Assembly: GCF_003640395.1 (NCBI RefSeq)
Contig: NZ_RBZQ01000001.1
Coordinates: forward strand, 558,001 to 622,000
DNA from: Stutzerimonas urumqiensis
GTDB lineage: Bacteria; Pseudomonadota; Gammaproteobacteria; Pseudomonadales; Pseudomonadaceae
DNA: 64,000 nt
Reading direction: 5' to 3'
Under the pieces are notes generated by a model, which saw only the letters and a list, made by a program, of their open reading frames with translations, searched no databases and was not told where the DNA came from. Both the position numbers and the translations under genes were made by a program. Of this stretch, positions 20,236-29,661 are shown in pieces (the stretch's first letter is position 1; each line of letters opens with the position of its first letter).

Positions 20236-22332
20236 ATGAGCGAGACCACCCTGCATCACCGTGCCTGTCACCTGTGCGAAGCGATATGCGGCCTGAGTAT
20301 CGTGACCGAGGGCGAGCGAATCGTTTCGATCAAGGGCGACCCTGACGACCCGTTCAGCCGTGGCCATATCTGCCCCAAGGCCGTCGCGCTGCAAGACATC
20401 CAGAACGACCCCGATCGCATCCGCCAGCCCCTGCGCCGGGTAGGCGAGACCTGGCAGCCGGTGGGTTGGGACGAGGCGTTCGCCGAGGTTGCAGAGCGTC
20501 TGGCCTCGGTGCGCGAGCGTCACGGTGCGAACGCCGTGGCGGTCTACCAGGGCAATCCCAGTGTTCATAACTACGGGCTGATGACCCACAGCAACTACTT
20601 CCTCGGGTTGCTGAAGACGCGCAACCGCTACTCGGCGACCTCGGTCGATCAGCTCCCGCATCACCTGGTTTCGCACCTGATGTACGGGCACGGGATGCTG
20701 CTGCCGGTACCGGACATCGATCAGACCCACTTCATGCTGGTACTCGGCGGCAACCCGCTGGCCTCCAACGGCAGCATCATGACCGTGCCGGACGTCGAGC
20801 GCAGGCTGAAGGCGCTGCAAGCGCGCGGCGGGCGTCTGGTGGTGGTCGACCCGCGGCGCACGGAGACGGCGGCGATCGCGGACGAGCATTTCTTCATCCG
20901 TCCGGGGCAGGATGCGGCCCTGTTGCTCGGGCTGCTCAACACACTCTTCGAGGAAGGGCTCGTCCGCCCCTCGCACCTTTCCGTGGCCGGCCTCGATGAG
21001 GTGCGTACCGCAATTGCCGCCTTCACGGCGGAGGCGATGAGCGTGCGGTGCGGCGTGCCGGCACCGGCCATCCGGCGCCTCGCGCGTGAGTTCGCTGCGG
21101 CCGAGCACGCCGTTTGCTACGGCCGGCTGGGCGTATCCACCCAGGCCTTTGGAACGCTCTGCCAGTGGCTGGTCCAGCTCATCAACCTGGTCACCGGCAA
21201 CCTGGATCGACCCGGCGGCGCGCTCTGCACGGAGCCGGCGGTGGACCTGGTCGCGACGACCTCGCCCGGGCATTACGACCGCTGGCAGAGCCGCGTCTCC
21301 GGGTTGCCAGAATACGGCGGCGAGCTGCCGGTCGCGGCGCTGGCCGAAGAAATGCTCACGCCAGGCGAGGGGCAGGTGAGGGCGCTGGTCACGGTAGCGG
21401 GTAATCCGGTGCTGTCGACGCCGAACGGGTCGCGCCTGTCGGCGGCGCTCTCGGGCCTGGATTTCATGCTCAGCATCGACTTCTACCTCAACGAAACGAC
21501 CCGTCATGCCGATCTGATTCTCCCGCCAACCGCGCCGCTGGAGCACGATCATTACGACGCCACCTTCAACTTGCTCGCCGTGCGTAACGTCACGCGCTTC
21601 AACGAGCCGGTGCTGGTGCCGCAGGAAGGTGCCCGGCATGACTGGGAGATATTCGTCGGCCTGGCCAGGGCCTACGCCGCACGAACGGGCGTGCCGCTCA
21701 AGCCGACGGTAGCGCCGCGCCAGCTGATCGATCTCGGCTTGCGCGCCGGTCCTCATGGCGATGGCTCGGCGCTCGGGCTCAGCGTCGATCGCCTGCGCGA
21801 GCACCCGCACGGACTGGATCTCGGCCCGTTGCGTCCCAACCTGGCGGCGCGGCTGAAGACCGCCGATGGCCGGGTGAATGCCGCGCCTGCGGTGCTCGTT
21901 GCCGACCTGGCCCGCTTCGCCAGCCAGCCGCTGCCGCGTGACGGCGAACTCCTGCTGATCGGGCGCCGCCATGTGCGCAGCAACAATTCCTGGATGCACA
22001 ACTATCACCGGTTGGTGAAAGGCAAGCCGCGTCATCAGTTGCTGATGCACCCGGACGACCTGGCGCGCCGCGGATTGACCGACGGACAGCGCGTCCGGGT
22101 GCGCTCGCGGGTCGGTCTGATCGAGGTGGAGGTCGCGGCGAGCGACGACATGATGCCGGGTGTCGTCAGCCTCCCGCATGGCTGGGGCCATCGGCAGCCG
22201 GGTGTGCGCCTTTCGATCGCGAGCCTTCAGCCCGGCGCCAGCGCCAATGACCTGACCGACGAACAGCAACTCGATCGAGTGTCCGGTAACGCGGTGCTCA
22301 ACGGCGTGCCGGTGGAAGTCGAGGCGGCGTAG
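20236..22332 (+). CDS. Molybdopterin-dependent oxidoreductase, single-subunit type
   Basis: A 698-residue member of the DMSO reductase/formate dehydrogenase superfamily. The N-terminus has a [4Fe-4S] motif, CHLCEAIC with a further Cys in GHICPKA, followed by the molybdopterin domain (LGGNPLASNGSI, VVVDPRRTETAAIAD, LPPTAPLEHDHYDATFN) and a C-terminal molydopterin dinucleotide-binding domain (LLIGRRHVRSNNSWMHNYHRLVKG, MHPDDLARRGLTDGQRVRVRS). There is no Tat signal, so it is probably cytoplasmic. No electron-transfer subunit is adjacent and the substrate is unknown. A GGGAG site precedes ATG 20236; an Old Yellow Enzyme gene follows 136 bases downstream. Confidence 0.88.
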   Translation: MSETTLHHRACHLCEAICGLSIVTEGERIVSIKGDPDDPFSRGHICPKAVALQDIQNDPDRIRQPLRRVGETWQPVGWDEAFAEVAERLASVRERHGANAVAVYQGNPSVHNYGLMTHSNYFLGLLKTRNRYSATSVDQLPHHLVSHLMYGHGMLLPVPDIDQTHFMLVLGGNPLASNGSIMTVPDVERRLKALQARGGRLVVVDPRRTETAAIADEHFFIRPGQDAALLLGLLNTLFEEGLVRPSHLSVAGLDEVRTAIAAFTAEAMSVRCGVPAPAIRRLAREFAAAEHAVCYGRLGVSTQAFGTLCQWLVQLINLVTGNLDRPGGALCTEPAVDLVATTSPGHYDRWQSRVSGLPEYGGELPVAALAEEMLTPGEGQVRALVTVAGNPVLSTPNGSRLSAALSGLDFMLSIDFYLNETTRHADLILPPTAPLEHDHYDATFNLLAVRNVTRFNEPVLVPQEGARHDWEIFVGLARAYAARTGVPLKPTVAPRQLIDLGLRAGPHGDGSALGLSVDRLREHPHGLDLGPLRPNLAARLKTADGRVNAAPAVLVADLARFASQPLPRDGELLLIGRRHVRSNNSWMHNYHRLVKGKPRHQLLMHPDDLARRGLTDGQRVRVRSRVGLIEVEVAASDDMMPGVVSLPHGWGHRQPGVRLSIASLQPGASANDLTDEQQLDRVSGNAVLNGVPVEVEAA

Positions 22333-22468
22333 CGGGCAGCTACGCGGCGGGGCCGGCTGCGTCTCTTCTCGCCGAGCGCGTCGGATCGGAAGAGATCCTG
22401 GCGGTCGAGCCGGAAACGGACAGCGTCTCGGAGGGTCCATACAGCATCGACCCGGCGATGAGGCGCTT

Positions 22469-23578
22469 ATGAACCAGTTGTTCACACCGCTGACGTTGCG
22501 TCAGCTTCAGTTGCCGAATCGGATCGCCGTATCGCCGATGTGCCAGTACTCGGCCCGCGGCGGCATGGCGAACGATTGGCACCTCGTTCACCTTGGCAGC
22601 CGCGCCGTAGGCGGTGCCGGGCTCGTCATCATCGAAGCCACCGCCGTCACGCCGGAGGGCCGCATTTCGCCGGAGGACCTCGGCATCTGGTCGGACGAGC
22701 ATGTCGAACCGTTGCGGCGGATCACGCGCTTCATCGAGGCCCAGGGTGCCTTCGCCGGCATCCAGCTCGCCCATGCCGGACGCAAGGCCAGCACCTGGCA
22801 GCCGTGGCTGGGCAAGCATGGCTCGGTGCCGGTCGCCGCGGGCGGTTGGACGCCGGTCGGCCCGTCGGCGATTGCCTTCGATCCTGAACATGCGGTGCCC
22901 ACCGCGCTCGACGAGCCGGGCATCGAGGCGGTCATCGAGGCGTTCGTGGTGGCGGCCGAGCGGTCTCTCGCGGCCGGTTTCAAGGTCGCTGAAATCCATG
23001 CGGCACATGGCTATCTGCTTCATCAGTTCCTGTCGCCGCTCTCCAACCAGCGCCAGGACGCCTATGGCGGCTCGTTCGACAACCGCATCCGCCTGCTGCT
23101 GCGCGTTACCGAGGCGGTCCGTGCCGTCTGGCCTGACGAGTTGCCGCTGTTCGTGCGGCTTTCGGCGACTGATTGGGTACAGGATGGCTGGAACCCCGAA
23201 GATACGGTGGAGCTGGCGCGGCGATTGAAGGCCGTCGGCGTCGACCTCATCGATGTTTCATCGGGCGGGACCGCTGCCAACGCCGAGATTCCCGTCGGCC
23301 CGGGCTATCAGACAGGCTTCGCCGAGCAGGTCCGCCGGGGCGCGGACGTCGCGACCGGCACCGTCGGCATGATCACCGAGGCGGTGCAGGCCGAACACGT
23401 GCTCCGCACCGGGCAGGCGGATCTCATCCTGCTGGCCCGAGAGCTGCTGCGCGATCCCTACTGGCCGCTGCATGCTGCCGAGTACCTGAGAGACAAGTCG
23501 GTTCCGTGGCCGGCGCAGTACGTGCGCGCCGCATCGCGCGACACGCCGATCCGCAAGGTGCCCTGGCTGCCGGACTGA
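22469..23578 (+). CDS. NADH:flavin oxidoreductase, Old Yellow Enzyme (XenA/YqjM-like)
   Basis: A 369-residue FMN-dependent ene-reductase. It carries the YqjM/XenA-class features: the active-site-tuning Cys in AVSPMCQYSA (Cys24), GAGLVIIEATAV, HAGRKAS, and the HAAHGYLLHQFLSPLSNQRQDAYGGSFDNR segment with the catalytic Tyr and the flavin-binding Arg. Such enzymes reduce activated C=C bonds or nitro-compounds with NAD(P)H. ATG 22469 lies 7 bases after an AGG. Its neighbours are a molybdoprotein upstream and a DUF533 gene 35 bases downstream; no regulator is adjacent. Confidence 0.9.
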   Translation: MNQLFTPLTLRQLQLPNRIAVSPMCQYSARGGMANDWHLVHLGSRAVGGAGLVIIEATAVTPEGRISPEDLGIWSDEHVEPLRRITRFIEAQGAFAGIQLAHAGRKASTWQPWLGKHGSVPVAAGGWTPVGPSAIAFDPEHAVPTALDEPGIEAVIEAFVVAAERSLAAGFKVAEIHAAHGYLLHQFLSPLSNQRQDAYGGSFDNRIRLLLRVTEAVRAVWPDELPLFVRLSATDWVQDGWNPEDTVELARRLKAVGVDLIDVSSGGTAANAEIPVGPGYQTGFAEQVRRGADVATGTVGMITEAVQAEHVLRTGQADLILLARELLRDPYWPLHAAEYLRDKSVPWPAQYVRAASRDTPIRKVPWLPD

Positions 23579-23613
23579 TTTCACGTTCCCTCATTCCCCT
23601 TAAAGGAGACACC

Positions 23614-24297
23614 ATGAAGACCCGTGGCCTGCTCGATCAGTTGCTCAAATCCGGCCAATCGGTCCTGCAACAACAAGCGCGTCCGGGATCGCATGGCGGC
23701 GGCCTGTCGGGCGGTTCCCTGTCCAGTCTGCTGTCCGGCAAGGGCGGCAATGCGCTCGCGGCGTCCGCGATGGGCATGCTGCTGGGCGGCCGCAAGACCA
23801 GCCGCCTCGGCGGCAAGGCCGCCAAGTATGGTGGGCTCGCGACGCTCGGGATGCTCGCCTACAAGGCCTATAGCGCCTGGCAGGCGCAGCAGGCCAGCGC
23901 ACCTCAGGGAGCGCCGCAGACAGTGGATCGGGTATCGCCCGCCGACCAGGAGACGCACAGCCAGGCCGTACTCAAGGCGCTGGTGGCCGCGGCCAAGGCA
24001 GACGGGCATGTCGACGATCAGGAGCGGCAGCAGATCGAGGCGCAGATGGCAGGTCTGACGGACGAACCCGAGCTGCGCCGGTGGTTGCAGGCTGAGTTGA
24101 ACAAACCGCTCGACCCGGCCGACGTCGCGGCCGCCGCGAAATCCCCCGAAATGGCGGCCGAAATGTACCTCGTCAGCCTCATGGCGACCGACGAGGATCA
24201 GTACATGGAGCGTGCCTATCTCGACGAACTGGCCCGCCAGCTCAGACTCGATCCGGCCCTCAAGCGCCAACTCGAGGATCAGGCCCGCAGCGCCTGA
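23614..24297 (+). CDS. DUF533 / TerB-like protein, YebE type
   Basis: A 227-residue protein with a low-complexity Gly/Ser-rich N-terminus, two short hydrophobic stretches (AASAMGMLLGG near residue 53 and YGGLATLGMLAYKAY near residue 78) and an acidic helical C-terminal domain resembling TerB (VLKALVAAAKADGHVDDQERQQIEAQM, where the DGHVDDQE part looks EF-hand-like). E. coli YebE is of this family and is envelope-stress linked; no molecular function is known. A strong AAAGGAG site supports ATG 23614. It is close to the OYE gene and precedes the prfB promoter. Confidence 0.82.
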   Translation: MKTRGLLDQLLKSGQSVLQQQARPGSHGGGLSGGSLSSLLSGKGGNALAASAMGMLLGGRKTSRLGGKAAKYGGLATLGMLAYKAYSAWQAQQASAPQGAPQTVDRVSPADQETHSQAVLKALVAAAKADGHVDDQERQQIEAQMAGLTDEPELRRWLQAELNKPLDPADVAAAAKSPEMAAEMYLVSLMATDEDQYMERAYLDELARQLRLDPALKRQLEDQARSA

Positions 24298-24323
24298 TCG
24301 GCGACGCAACCCCAGCCGGCGGG

Positions 24324-24352
24324 CTGTCAGGCCCGGACGCCTGCGCTATACT
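24324..24352 (+). promoter_or_regulatory. Sigma-70 promoter of prfB
   Basis: CTGTCA (24324-24329) and TATACT (24347-24352) are spaced by 17 bases, 40 bases upstream of the prfB start. The -35 matches four of six consensus bases. Confidence 0.65.
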
Positions 24353-24392
24353 CGCCGGCTTTTCGAACCGCCAGACCGAGAGTGCTGAAGCC

Positions 24393-25488
24393 ATGGAAAT
24401 CAACCCTATCCTCAACAGCATCAAGGACCTGTCCGACCGCACCCAGACCATTCGGGGGTATCTTTGACTACGATCAGAAGCGTGACCGCCTGACCGAGGT
24501 CGAGCGCGAACTCGAAGATCCGAACGTCTGGAACAAACCCGAATACGCCCAGAACCTGGGCCGCGAGCGCGCGCAGCTGGCGCAGATCGTCGATACGCTC
24601 GATGACCTGAGCGGTGGCCTGAGCGATTCGCGCGATCTGTTGGACATGGCCGTCGAGGAAAACGACAAAAGCGCCGTCGCTGACGTGGCTGCCGAGGTCG
24701 ACCGGTTGCGCGGCATCCTCGAGAAACTCGAGTTCCGCCGCATGTTCAGCGGCGAGATGGACGCCAATAACTGCTACCTGGACATCCAGGCCGGCTCCGG
24801 CGGCACCGAGGCCCAGGACTGGGCCAACATGCTGCTCCGCATGTACCTGCGCTGGGCGGATCAGCGCGGCTTCGACGCCACCATCATGGAGCTGTCCGAA
24901 GGCGAGGTCGCCGGCATCAAGGGCGCCACCTTGCACATCAAGGGCGAATACGCCTTCGGCTGGCTGCGAACGGAAATCGGCGTGCACCGGCTGGTCCGCA
25001 AGAGCCCGTTCGACTCCGGCAACCGTCGGCATACCTCGTTCACCGCGGTGTTCGTCTCGCCGGAGATCGACGACAACATCGAGATCGAGATCAACCCGGC
25101 CGACCTGCGGATCGACACCTACCGGTCCTCGGGTGCCGGTGGCCAGCACGTCAACACGACCGATTCGGCGGTGCGGATTACCCACGTGCCGACCAATACC
25201 GTGGTCAGCTGCCAGAACGAGCGCTCCCAGCACGCCAACAAGGACACCGCCATGAAAATGCTGCGGGCCAAGTTGTACGAGCAGGAAATGCAGAAGCGTA
25301 ACGCCGCTTCGCAGGCCCTCGAAGACAGCAAGTCGGATATCGGCTGGGGTCACCAGATCCGTTCCTATGTGCTCGACCAGTCGCGCATCAAGGATCTGCG
25401 TACCGGGGTCGAACGCAGCGACTGCGACAAGGTGCTCGATGGCGATATCGACGAGTATCTCGAGGCGAGCCTCAAACAGGGGCTTTGA
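24393..25488 (+). CDS. prfB: Peptide chain release factor 2 (programmed +1 frameshift)
   Basis: Release factor 2 recognises UGA and UAA and triggers peptide release. Translation starts at ATG 24393 ([24 protein letters not shown]) and meets an in-frame TGA at codon 25 (24465-24467). A +1 slip on CTT TGA C moves ribosomes into the frame starting GAC at 24466, giving 364 residues in total. The downstream part contains the recognition motif SPF (RKSPFDSGN) and the catalytic GGQ ([17 protein letters not shown]). The frame read alone appears to start at 24382, which is an artefact of the frameshift. lysS follows, the order usual in many gammaproteobacteria. Confidence 0.97.
24453..24468 (+). promoter_or_regulatory. 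prfB autoregulatory frameshift site
   Basis: CGGGGG acts as the internal Shine-Dalgarno-like stimulator, followed by TAT and the slip sequence CTT TGA C. When RF2 is scarce, slow reading of UGA lets the ribosome shift +1, so RF2 controls its own synthesis. Confidence 0.95.
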
Positions 25489-25500
25489 ACTGTCGGAGCC

Positions 25501-25563
25501 CGTAGGGTGGGCTTCAGCCCACCGAGAAGGCGCAGGCCCTGGTGGGCTGAAGCCCACCCTACG
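25501..25563. repeat. Perfect 23-bp inverted repeat between prfB and lysS (REP-like)
   Basis: The left arm at 25501-25523 (contains GTAGGGTGGGCTTCAGCCCA) and the right arm at 25541-25563 are exact reverse complements over 23 bases, with a 17-base loop. Each arm is itself near-palindromic (TGGGCT TC AGCCCA), so it can fold as one long hairpin or two small ones. This GTAGGGTGGGCTTCAGCCCACC type of sequence is, from general knowledge, a dispersed repeat seen across many bacterial genomes and resembles REP/BIME units. It starts 12 bases after the prfB stop. Confidence 0.85.
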
Positions 25564-25633
25564 AGTCCAATCGCTCCCATGCTCCATTCATCCCATTTCG
25601 ATTCATTCTTTTACGCGCCAGGCATTTGAAACC

Positions 25634-27136
25634 ATGAGCGAACAACCGCTGAACCAGCACGCCCTGCAGGAAGAGGAAAACCAACTGATCGCGCTGCGCA
25701 AGGAAAAGCTTGCCGCAGAGCGCAGCAAGGGCGGCGCCTTCCCGAACGATTTCCGCCGCGACAGCTATGCAGATGACCTGCAGAAGCGGTACGCGGACAA
25801 GGGCAAGGACGAGCTGGAGGCGGCGGCGATTCCGGTCAAGGTGGCCGGACGCATCATGCTCAACCGCGGCGCCTTCATGGTCCTTCAGGACATGACCGGC
25901 CGCATCCAGGTGTATGTCGACCGCAAGGGCCTGCCGGCCGAGACGCTGGAGGCGATCAAGCACTGGGACCTGGGCGACATCATCGCCGCCGAGGGCACCC
26001 TGGCCCGCTCCGGCAAGGGCGACCTCTACGTGCACATGACCGGCGTGCGCCTGCTGACCAAGTCGCTGCGTCCGCTGCCGGACAAGCACCACGGCCTGAC
26101 CGACACCGAACAGCGCTATCGCCAGCGCTACGTCGACCTGATCGTCAACGAGGAAACCCGTCACACCTTCCGCGTGCGCTCCCAGGTGATCGGGCACATC
26201 CGTCGCTTCCTCGCCGAGCGCGACTTCCTGGAAGTCGAGACGCCCATGCTGCAGACCATCCCCGGCGGCGCGGCGGCCAAGCCGTTCGAGACGCACCACA
26301 ACGCGCTCGACCTGCCGATGTTCCTGCGCATTGCGCCCGAGCTGTACCTCAAGCGCCTGGTGGTCGGTGGCTTCGAGCGGGTGTTCGAGATCAACCGCAA
26401 TTTCCGCAACGAAGGCGTCTCGACCCGGCACAACCCCGAGTTCACCATGCTCGAGTTCTACCAGGCCTACGCCGACTACGAAGACAACATGGACCTGACC
26501 GAGGAGCTGTTCCGCGAGCTGGCCATGGCGGTACTCGGCACCACCGACGTGCCCTATCAGGGCAAGGTCTTCCACTTCGGCGAGCCCTTCGCGCGGCTTT
26601 CGGTGTTCGATTCGATCCTCCAGTACAACCCCGACATCAGCGCCGATGACCTGAAGGACATCGACCGCGCGCGCGCCATCGCCAAGAAGGCCGGAGCGGA
26701 TGTGAAAGGCTTCCAAGGGCTGGGCAAGCTGCAGACGATGATCTTCGAAGAGCTCGTCGAGCACCGGCTCGAGCAGCCGACCTTCATTACCCGTTATCCG
26801 TTCGAGGTGTCGCCCCTGGCGCGCCGCAGCGATGACGACCCGAGCGTGACCGACCGCTTCGAGCTGTTCATCGGTGGTCGCGAGATCGCCAACGCCTATT
26901 CCGAGCTCAACGACGCCGAAGACCAGGCCGAGCGCTTCATGCAGCAGGTCAAGGACAAGGACGCCGGCGATGACGAGGCCATGCACTTCGATGCCGATTT
27001 CGTCCGCGCGCTCGAATACGGCATGCCGCCGACCGCGGGTGAGGGCATCGGCATCGATCGCCTGGTGATGCTGCTGACCGACTCGCCATCCATCCGCGAT
27101 GTGATTCTGTTCCCTCACATGCGTCCGCAGGCCTGA
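25634..27136 (+). CDS. lysS: Lysyl-tRNA synthetase (class II)
   Basis: Charges tRNA-Lys. The 500-residue protein has the N-terminal OB anticodon-binding domain (about residues 65-150) and the class II catalytic core: motif 1 ([21 protein letters not shown]), motif 2 ([23 protein letters not shown]) and motif 3 ([13 protein letters not shown]). ATG 25634 ([18 protein letters not shown]) is the family start; the frame is open far upstream but that part crosses prfB and the repeat. It is downstream of prfB, separated by 145 bases that hold the inverted repeat. Confidence 0.97.
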   Translation: MSEQPLNQHALQEEENQLIALRKEKLAAERSKGGAFPNDFRRDSYADDLQKRYADKGKDELEAAAIPVKVAGRIMLNRGAFMVLQDMTGRIQVYVDRKGLPAETLEAIKHWDLGDIIAAEGTLARSGKGDLYVHMTGVRLLTKSLRPLPDKHHGLTDTEQRYRQRYVDLIVNEETRHTFRVRSQVIGHIRRFLAERDFLEVETPMLQTIPGGAAAKPFETHHNALDLPMFLRIAPELYLKRLVVGGFERVFEINRNFRNEGVSTRHNPEFTMLEFYQAYADYEDNMDLTEELFRELAMAVLGTTDVPYQGKVFHFGEPFARLSVFDSILQYNPDISADDLKDIDRARAIAKKAGADVKGFQGLGKLQTMIFEELVEHRLEQPTFITRYPFEVSPLARRSDDDPSVTDRFELFIGGREIANAYSELNDAEDQAERFMQQVKDKDAGDDEAMHFDADFVRALEYGMPPTAGEGIGIDRLVMLLTDSPSIRDVILFPHMRPQA

Positions 27137-27165
27137 GACAGTCCGTTGAGCCCGTTGGCGGACGC

Positions 27166-27188
27166 GCCCCGGGCCTGAAGGCCGGGGC
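27166..27188. terminator. Hairpin downstream of lysS
   Basis: GCCCCGG and CCGGGGC plus two more pairs form a stem with a one-base bulge and a TGAA loop, starting 30 bases after the lysS stop. There is no T-tract, so termination is only suggested. Confidence 0.4.
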
Positions 27189-27208
27189 TGACTGGGGGAG
27201 GTAACGCG

Positions 27209-28504
27209 ATGAACACCCGCAACAACCTGGACGAATACCAGAGCACGGTGCGTGCATTGTCCGACCGCATCGTCGAGGCACAGACGCCGGTGCGGGTGCT
27301 GGATGCGGTCAAGTGGGACGACACGGTTCGCCGTGGCTTCTTCGAAGCCGGCTGCAAGACGCTGCCGCCGGTCGATCGCGGCTATTACGAGAGCCGGCCG
27401 CTGTCGTTCGATTCGGCAGCCAAGAAGCAGGAATTCCAGGACATCGAGCGTGACATCACGCGGCAGCTTGGCCAGTTCAACCCGGTCGGGCAGATCATGC
27501 GGCGCATGTGCAAGGAATACCGCATGGTCATCCGCATGCTCGAGGCCCGTGGAACCGCGGACTTCGGCCTGATCTCCCAGGAGCTCTACGGCGCCGCCTC
27601 GGACGCCTTCCACGCCGGCGATCCGACCCTGGCCGACCTCGGCCTGATGCTGTCGGACTACCTGAACAACATTGCCGATCGCGGCGATCTGAAGGACGAG
27701 CCCAAGCAGCTCAATGCCAAGCAGGCGGTGGAGCTGCTGCAACGAAGGCTGGACCAGGTGTTCGGTGAAGGCGAGGGCGTCATCCGGGTTTTCGAGTCCG
27801 ACGGGATTCTCGCCGATGCGGCGGCCGGCGCCGACTACATCAAGATCCGCAGCGACGCGCTGTTCAACGAGCGCGACGTGCGCGCGCTGGAAGTGCACGA
27901 AGGGCTGGTGCATGTCGGCACGACGTTGAACGGCCAGAACCAGCCGATCTGCACCTTCCTGGCCAAGGGGCCGCCGTCGTCCACCGTGACCCAGGAAGGC
28001 CTGGCGATCCTGATGGAAGTCATCGCGTTCGCATCCTACCCGACGCGCCTTCGCAAGCTGACCAACCGCACGCGGGCCATCCACATGGCCGAAGAGGGCG
28101 CCGATTTTCTGGATGTCTTTGCCTTCTTCCGCGAGCAGGGCTACGGCGACGACGAGTGCTACAGCAACGCCAGCCGGGTATTTCGCGGCTCGACACCCGC
28201 CGGCTTGCCCTTCACGAAGGACCTGTCGTATCTGAAGGGCTTCATCATGATCTACAACTACATCCAGCTCGCGGTGCGCAAGGGCAAGCTGGAGCAGATC
28301 CCGTTGCTGTTCTGCGGCAAGACCACCCTGGAAGACATGCGCGCGCTCCGTCAGTTGGTCGACGAAGGCATGGTGGTGCCGCCCAAATACCTGCCGCCGC
28401 AGTTCCAGGACCTCAACGCGCTATCGGCCTGGATGTGCTTTTCGAACTTCCTCAATCACTTGAGTCTCGACCGCATCGAAGCGGATTACGCCAACATCAT
28501 CTGA
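27209..28504 (+). CDS. DUF1704 / QEGLA-motif protein, putative MATCAP-like metallopeptidase
   Basis: A 431-residue protein of the family often labelled flavohemoglobin expression-modulating QEGLA motif protein. Two motifs stand out: HEGLVH at residues 230-235, an HExxxH zinc site, and TQEGLA at 261-266, with Glu263 as the likely third ligand. The eukaryotic relatives KIAA0895L/MATCAP are metallopeptidases that remove tyrosine from tubulin; a peptidase role here is inference from the shared motifs, and bacteria lack that substrate. There is no signal peptide. A strong GGGGGAGG site precedes ATG 27209. It is the first gene in a plus-strand run with AIM24-like, membrane and macrodomain genes. 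Confidence 0.85.
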   Translation: MNTRNNLDEYQSTVRALSDRIVEAQTPVRVLDAVKWDDTVRRGFFEAGCKTLPPVDRGYYESRPLSFDSAAKKQEFQDIERDITRQLGQFNPVGQIMRRMCKEYRMVIRMLEARGTADFGLISQELYGAASDAFHAGDPTLADLGLMLSDYLNNIADRGDLKDEPKQLNAKQAVELLQRRLDQVFGEGEGVIRVFESDGILADAAAGADYIKIRSDALFNERDVRALEVHEGLVHVGTTLNGQNQPICTFLAKGPPSSTVTQEGLAILMEVIAFASYPTRLRKLTNRTRAIHMAEEGADFLDVFAFFREQGYGDDECYSNASRVFRGSTPAGLPFTKDLSYLKGFIMIYNYIQLAVRKGKLEQIPLLFCGKTTLEDMRALRQLVDEGMVVPPKYLPPQFQDLNALSAWMCFSNFLNHLSLDRIEADYANII

Positions 28505-28548
28505 GCGCGCCCGGAACGCGACGCGCTGCGACAGCGAAGGAGCTTTCC

Positions 28549-29295
28549 ATGCCCAGTCATCAGCTCGACTACGACATCCTCGGTGGCGGCGCGCAAAGCG
28601 TCGAGATCATGCTCGACCCCGGCGAGACGGTGATCGCCGAGGCCGGCGCCATGAATTACATGACCGAAGGCGTACGCTTCGAGGCGCGCATGGGCGATGG
28701 CTCGTCCAGCGGCATGCTCGGCAAGCTGTGGGGCGTGGGCAAGCGGATGCTCACCGGCGAGTCGCTGTTCCTGACCCATTTCACCAACGAGGGTTCGGGG
28801 CGGGCGAGGGTGGCCTTCGCCGCGCCGTACCCCGGCATGGTGGTGCCGATCGATCTGGCCCAGGTTGGCGGCACGCTGACCTGCCAGAAGGACAGCTTCC
28901 TCTGTGCGGCCTACGGTACGCGCGTGGGCGTTGCCTTGAGCAAGCGCATCGGAGCGGGGTTCTTCGGCGGCGAGGGCTTCGTATTGCAGCGCCTGGAGGG
29001 TGATGGCCTGGCCTTCGTCCACGCCGGCGGCACGGTGATCCGCAAGGAGCTGAACAACGAAACGTTGCGGCTGGACACCGGCTGCCTGGTCGCCTTCACC
29101 CAGGGCATCGATTACGACATCCAGCTGGCGGGCGGCCTGCGCAGCATGCTGTTCGGTGGCGAAGGGCTGCTGCTGGCGACGCTCAAGGGCACCGGGAGCG
29201 TGTGGATTCAGAGTCTGCCGTTTTCCCGACTCGCCGAACGCGTCTACGAAGCGACCTATCAGGCCCGCGGCGAAACCCGCGCTGGCGGCCGCTGA
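28549..29295 (+). CDS. TIGR00266 / AIM24-like family protein
   Basis: A 248-residue beta-rich protein recognised by [42 protein letters not shown] and the Gly-rich [32 protein letters not shown]. These are typical of the TIGR00266 family, whose eukaryotic relative AIM24 is mitochondrial; bacterial function is unknown. No signal peptide is visible. An AAGGAG site supports ATG 28549. It lies 44 bases after the QEGLA-motif gene and 45 bases before the small membrane protein, so an operon is likely. Confidence 0.88.
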   Translation: MPSHQLDYDILGGGAQSVEIMLDPGETVIAEAGAMNYMTEGVRFEARMGDGSSSGMLGKLWGVGKRMLTGESLFLTHFTNEGSGRARVAFAAPYPGMVVPIDLAQVGGTLTCQKDSFLCAAYGTRVGVALSKRIGAGFFGGEGFVLQRLEGDGLAFVHAGGTVIRKELNNETLRLDTGCLVAFTQGIDYDIQLAGGLRSMLFGGEGLLLATLKGTGSVWIQSLPFSRLAERVYEATYQARGETRAGGR

Positions 29296-29340
29296 GCGAA
29301 CAGCCGGCCAACTGGCAGGCTCCCCGAACCGAGAGATCCC

Positions 29341-29661
29341 ATGACCGAACGCAACCCGATTCCTCTGATCATCACCGCTGTGGCCAGCATCCTCGGCACG
29401 GTCGCGGTGCTTTCGTACTACGGCTACGTTCATTTCGCCAAGCCGCAGGACGCGCTGCTGCTCAACGACTACACCATGCTCAAGACCGTCCCTGGCGAGG
29501 ACTACAAGGTCTCGCTGAAGCCCGCCACGCAAGTGGCGCAATGCATCGATGGCGTGCTGGTGCTGTTCGATACCGAGCAGAAGGGGCTGACCGGTGTGCT
29601 GGTCGACGATCGCAAGCGCGCCGTGCGCTGCATTGCCGAAGAACAGGGCCAAACGCCATGA
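29341..29661 (+). CDS. Small single-pass membrane protein of unknown function
   Basis: A 106-residue protein with one hydrophobic helix near the N-terminus (about residues 9-31, [21 protein letters not shown]) and a soluble tail of about 75 residues that contains two cysteines (in QCIDG and RCIAEE), which could form a disulfide if the tail is periplasmic. I do not recognise a family. It overlaps the macrodomain gene by 4 bases (ATGA), which implies co-translation. Confidence 0.75.
   Translation: MTERNPIPLIITAVASILGTVAVLSYYGYVHFAKPQDALLLNDYTMLKTVPGEDYKVSLKPATQVAQCIDGVLVLFDTEQKGLTGVLVDDRKRAVRCIAEEQGQTP

Noticed and set aside
20137-22485. 782-codon minus-strand open frame opposite the molybdoprotein
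   Set aside because: Antisense shadow; the plus-strand frame has clear family motifs through its whole length.
24382-25488. prfB as a broken gene (in-frame stop at codon 25) or as an intact frame from 24382
   Set aside because: The stop lies in the standard RF2 slip context, and the peptide from 24382 to 24465 in the downstream frame does not look like RF2, whereas the ATG 24393 frame does.
25559-28084. 841-codon minus-strand open frame opposite lysS and the QEGLA gene
   Set aside because: It spans two real genes on the other strand and has no recognisable domain.
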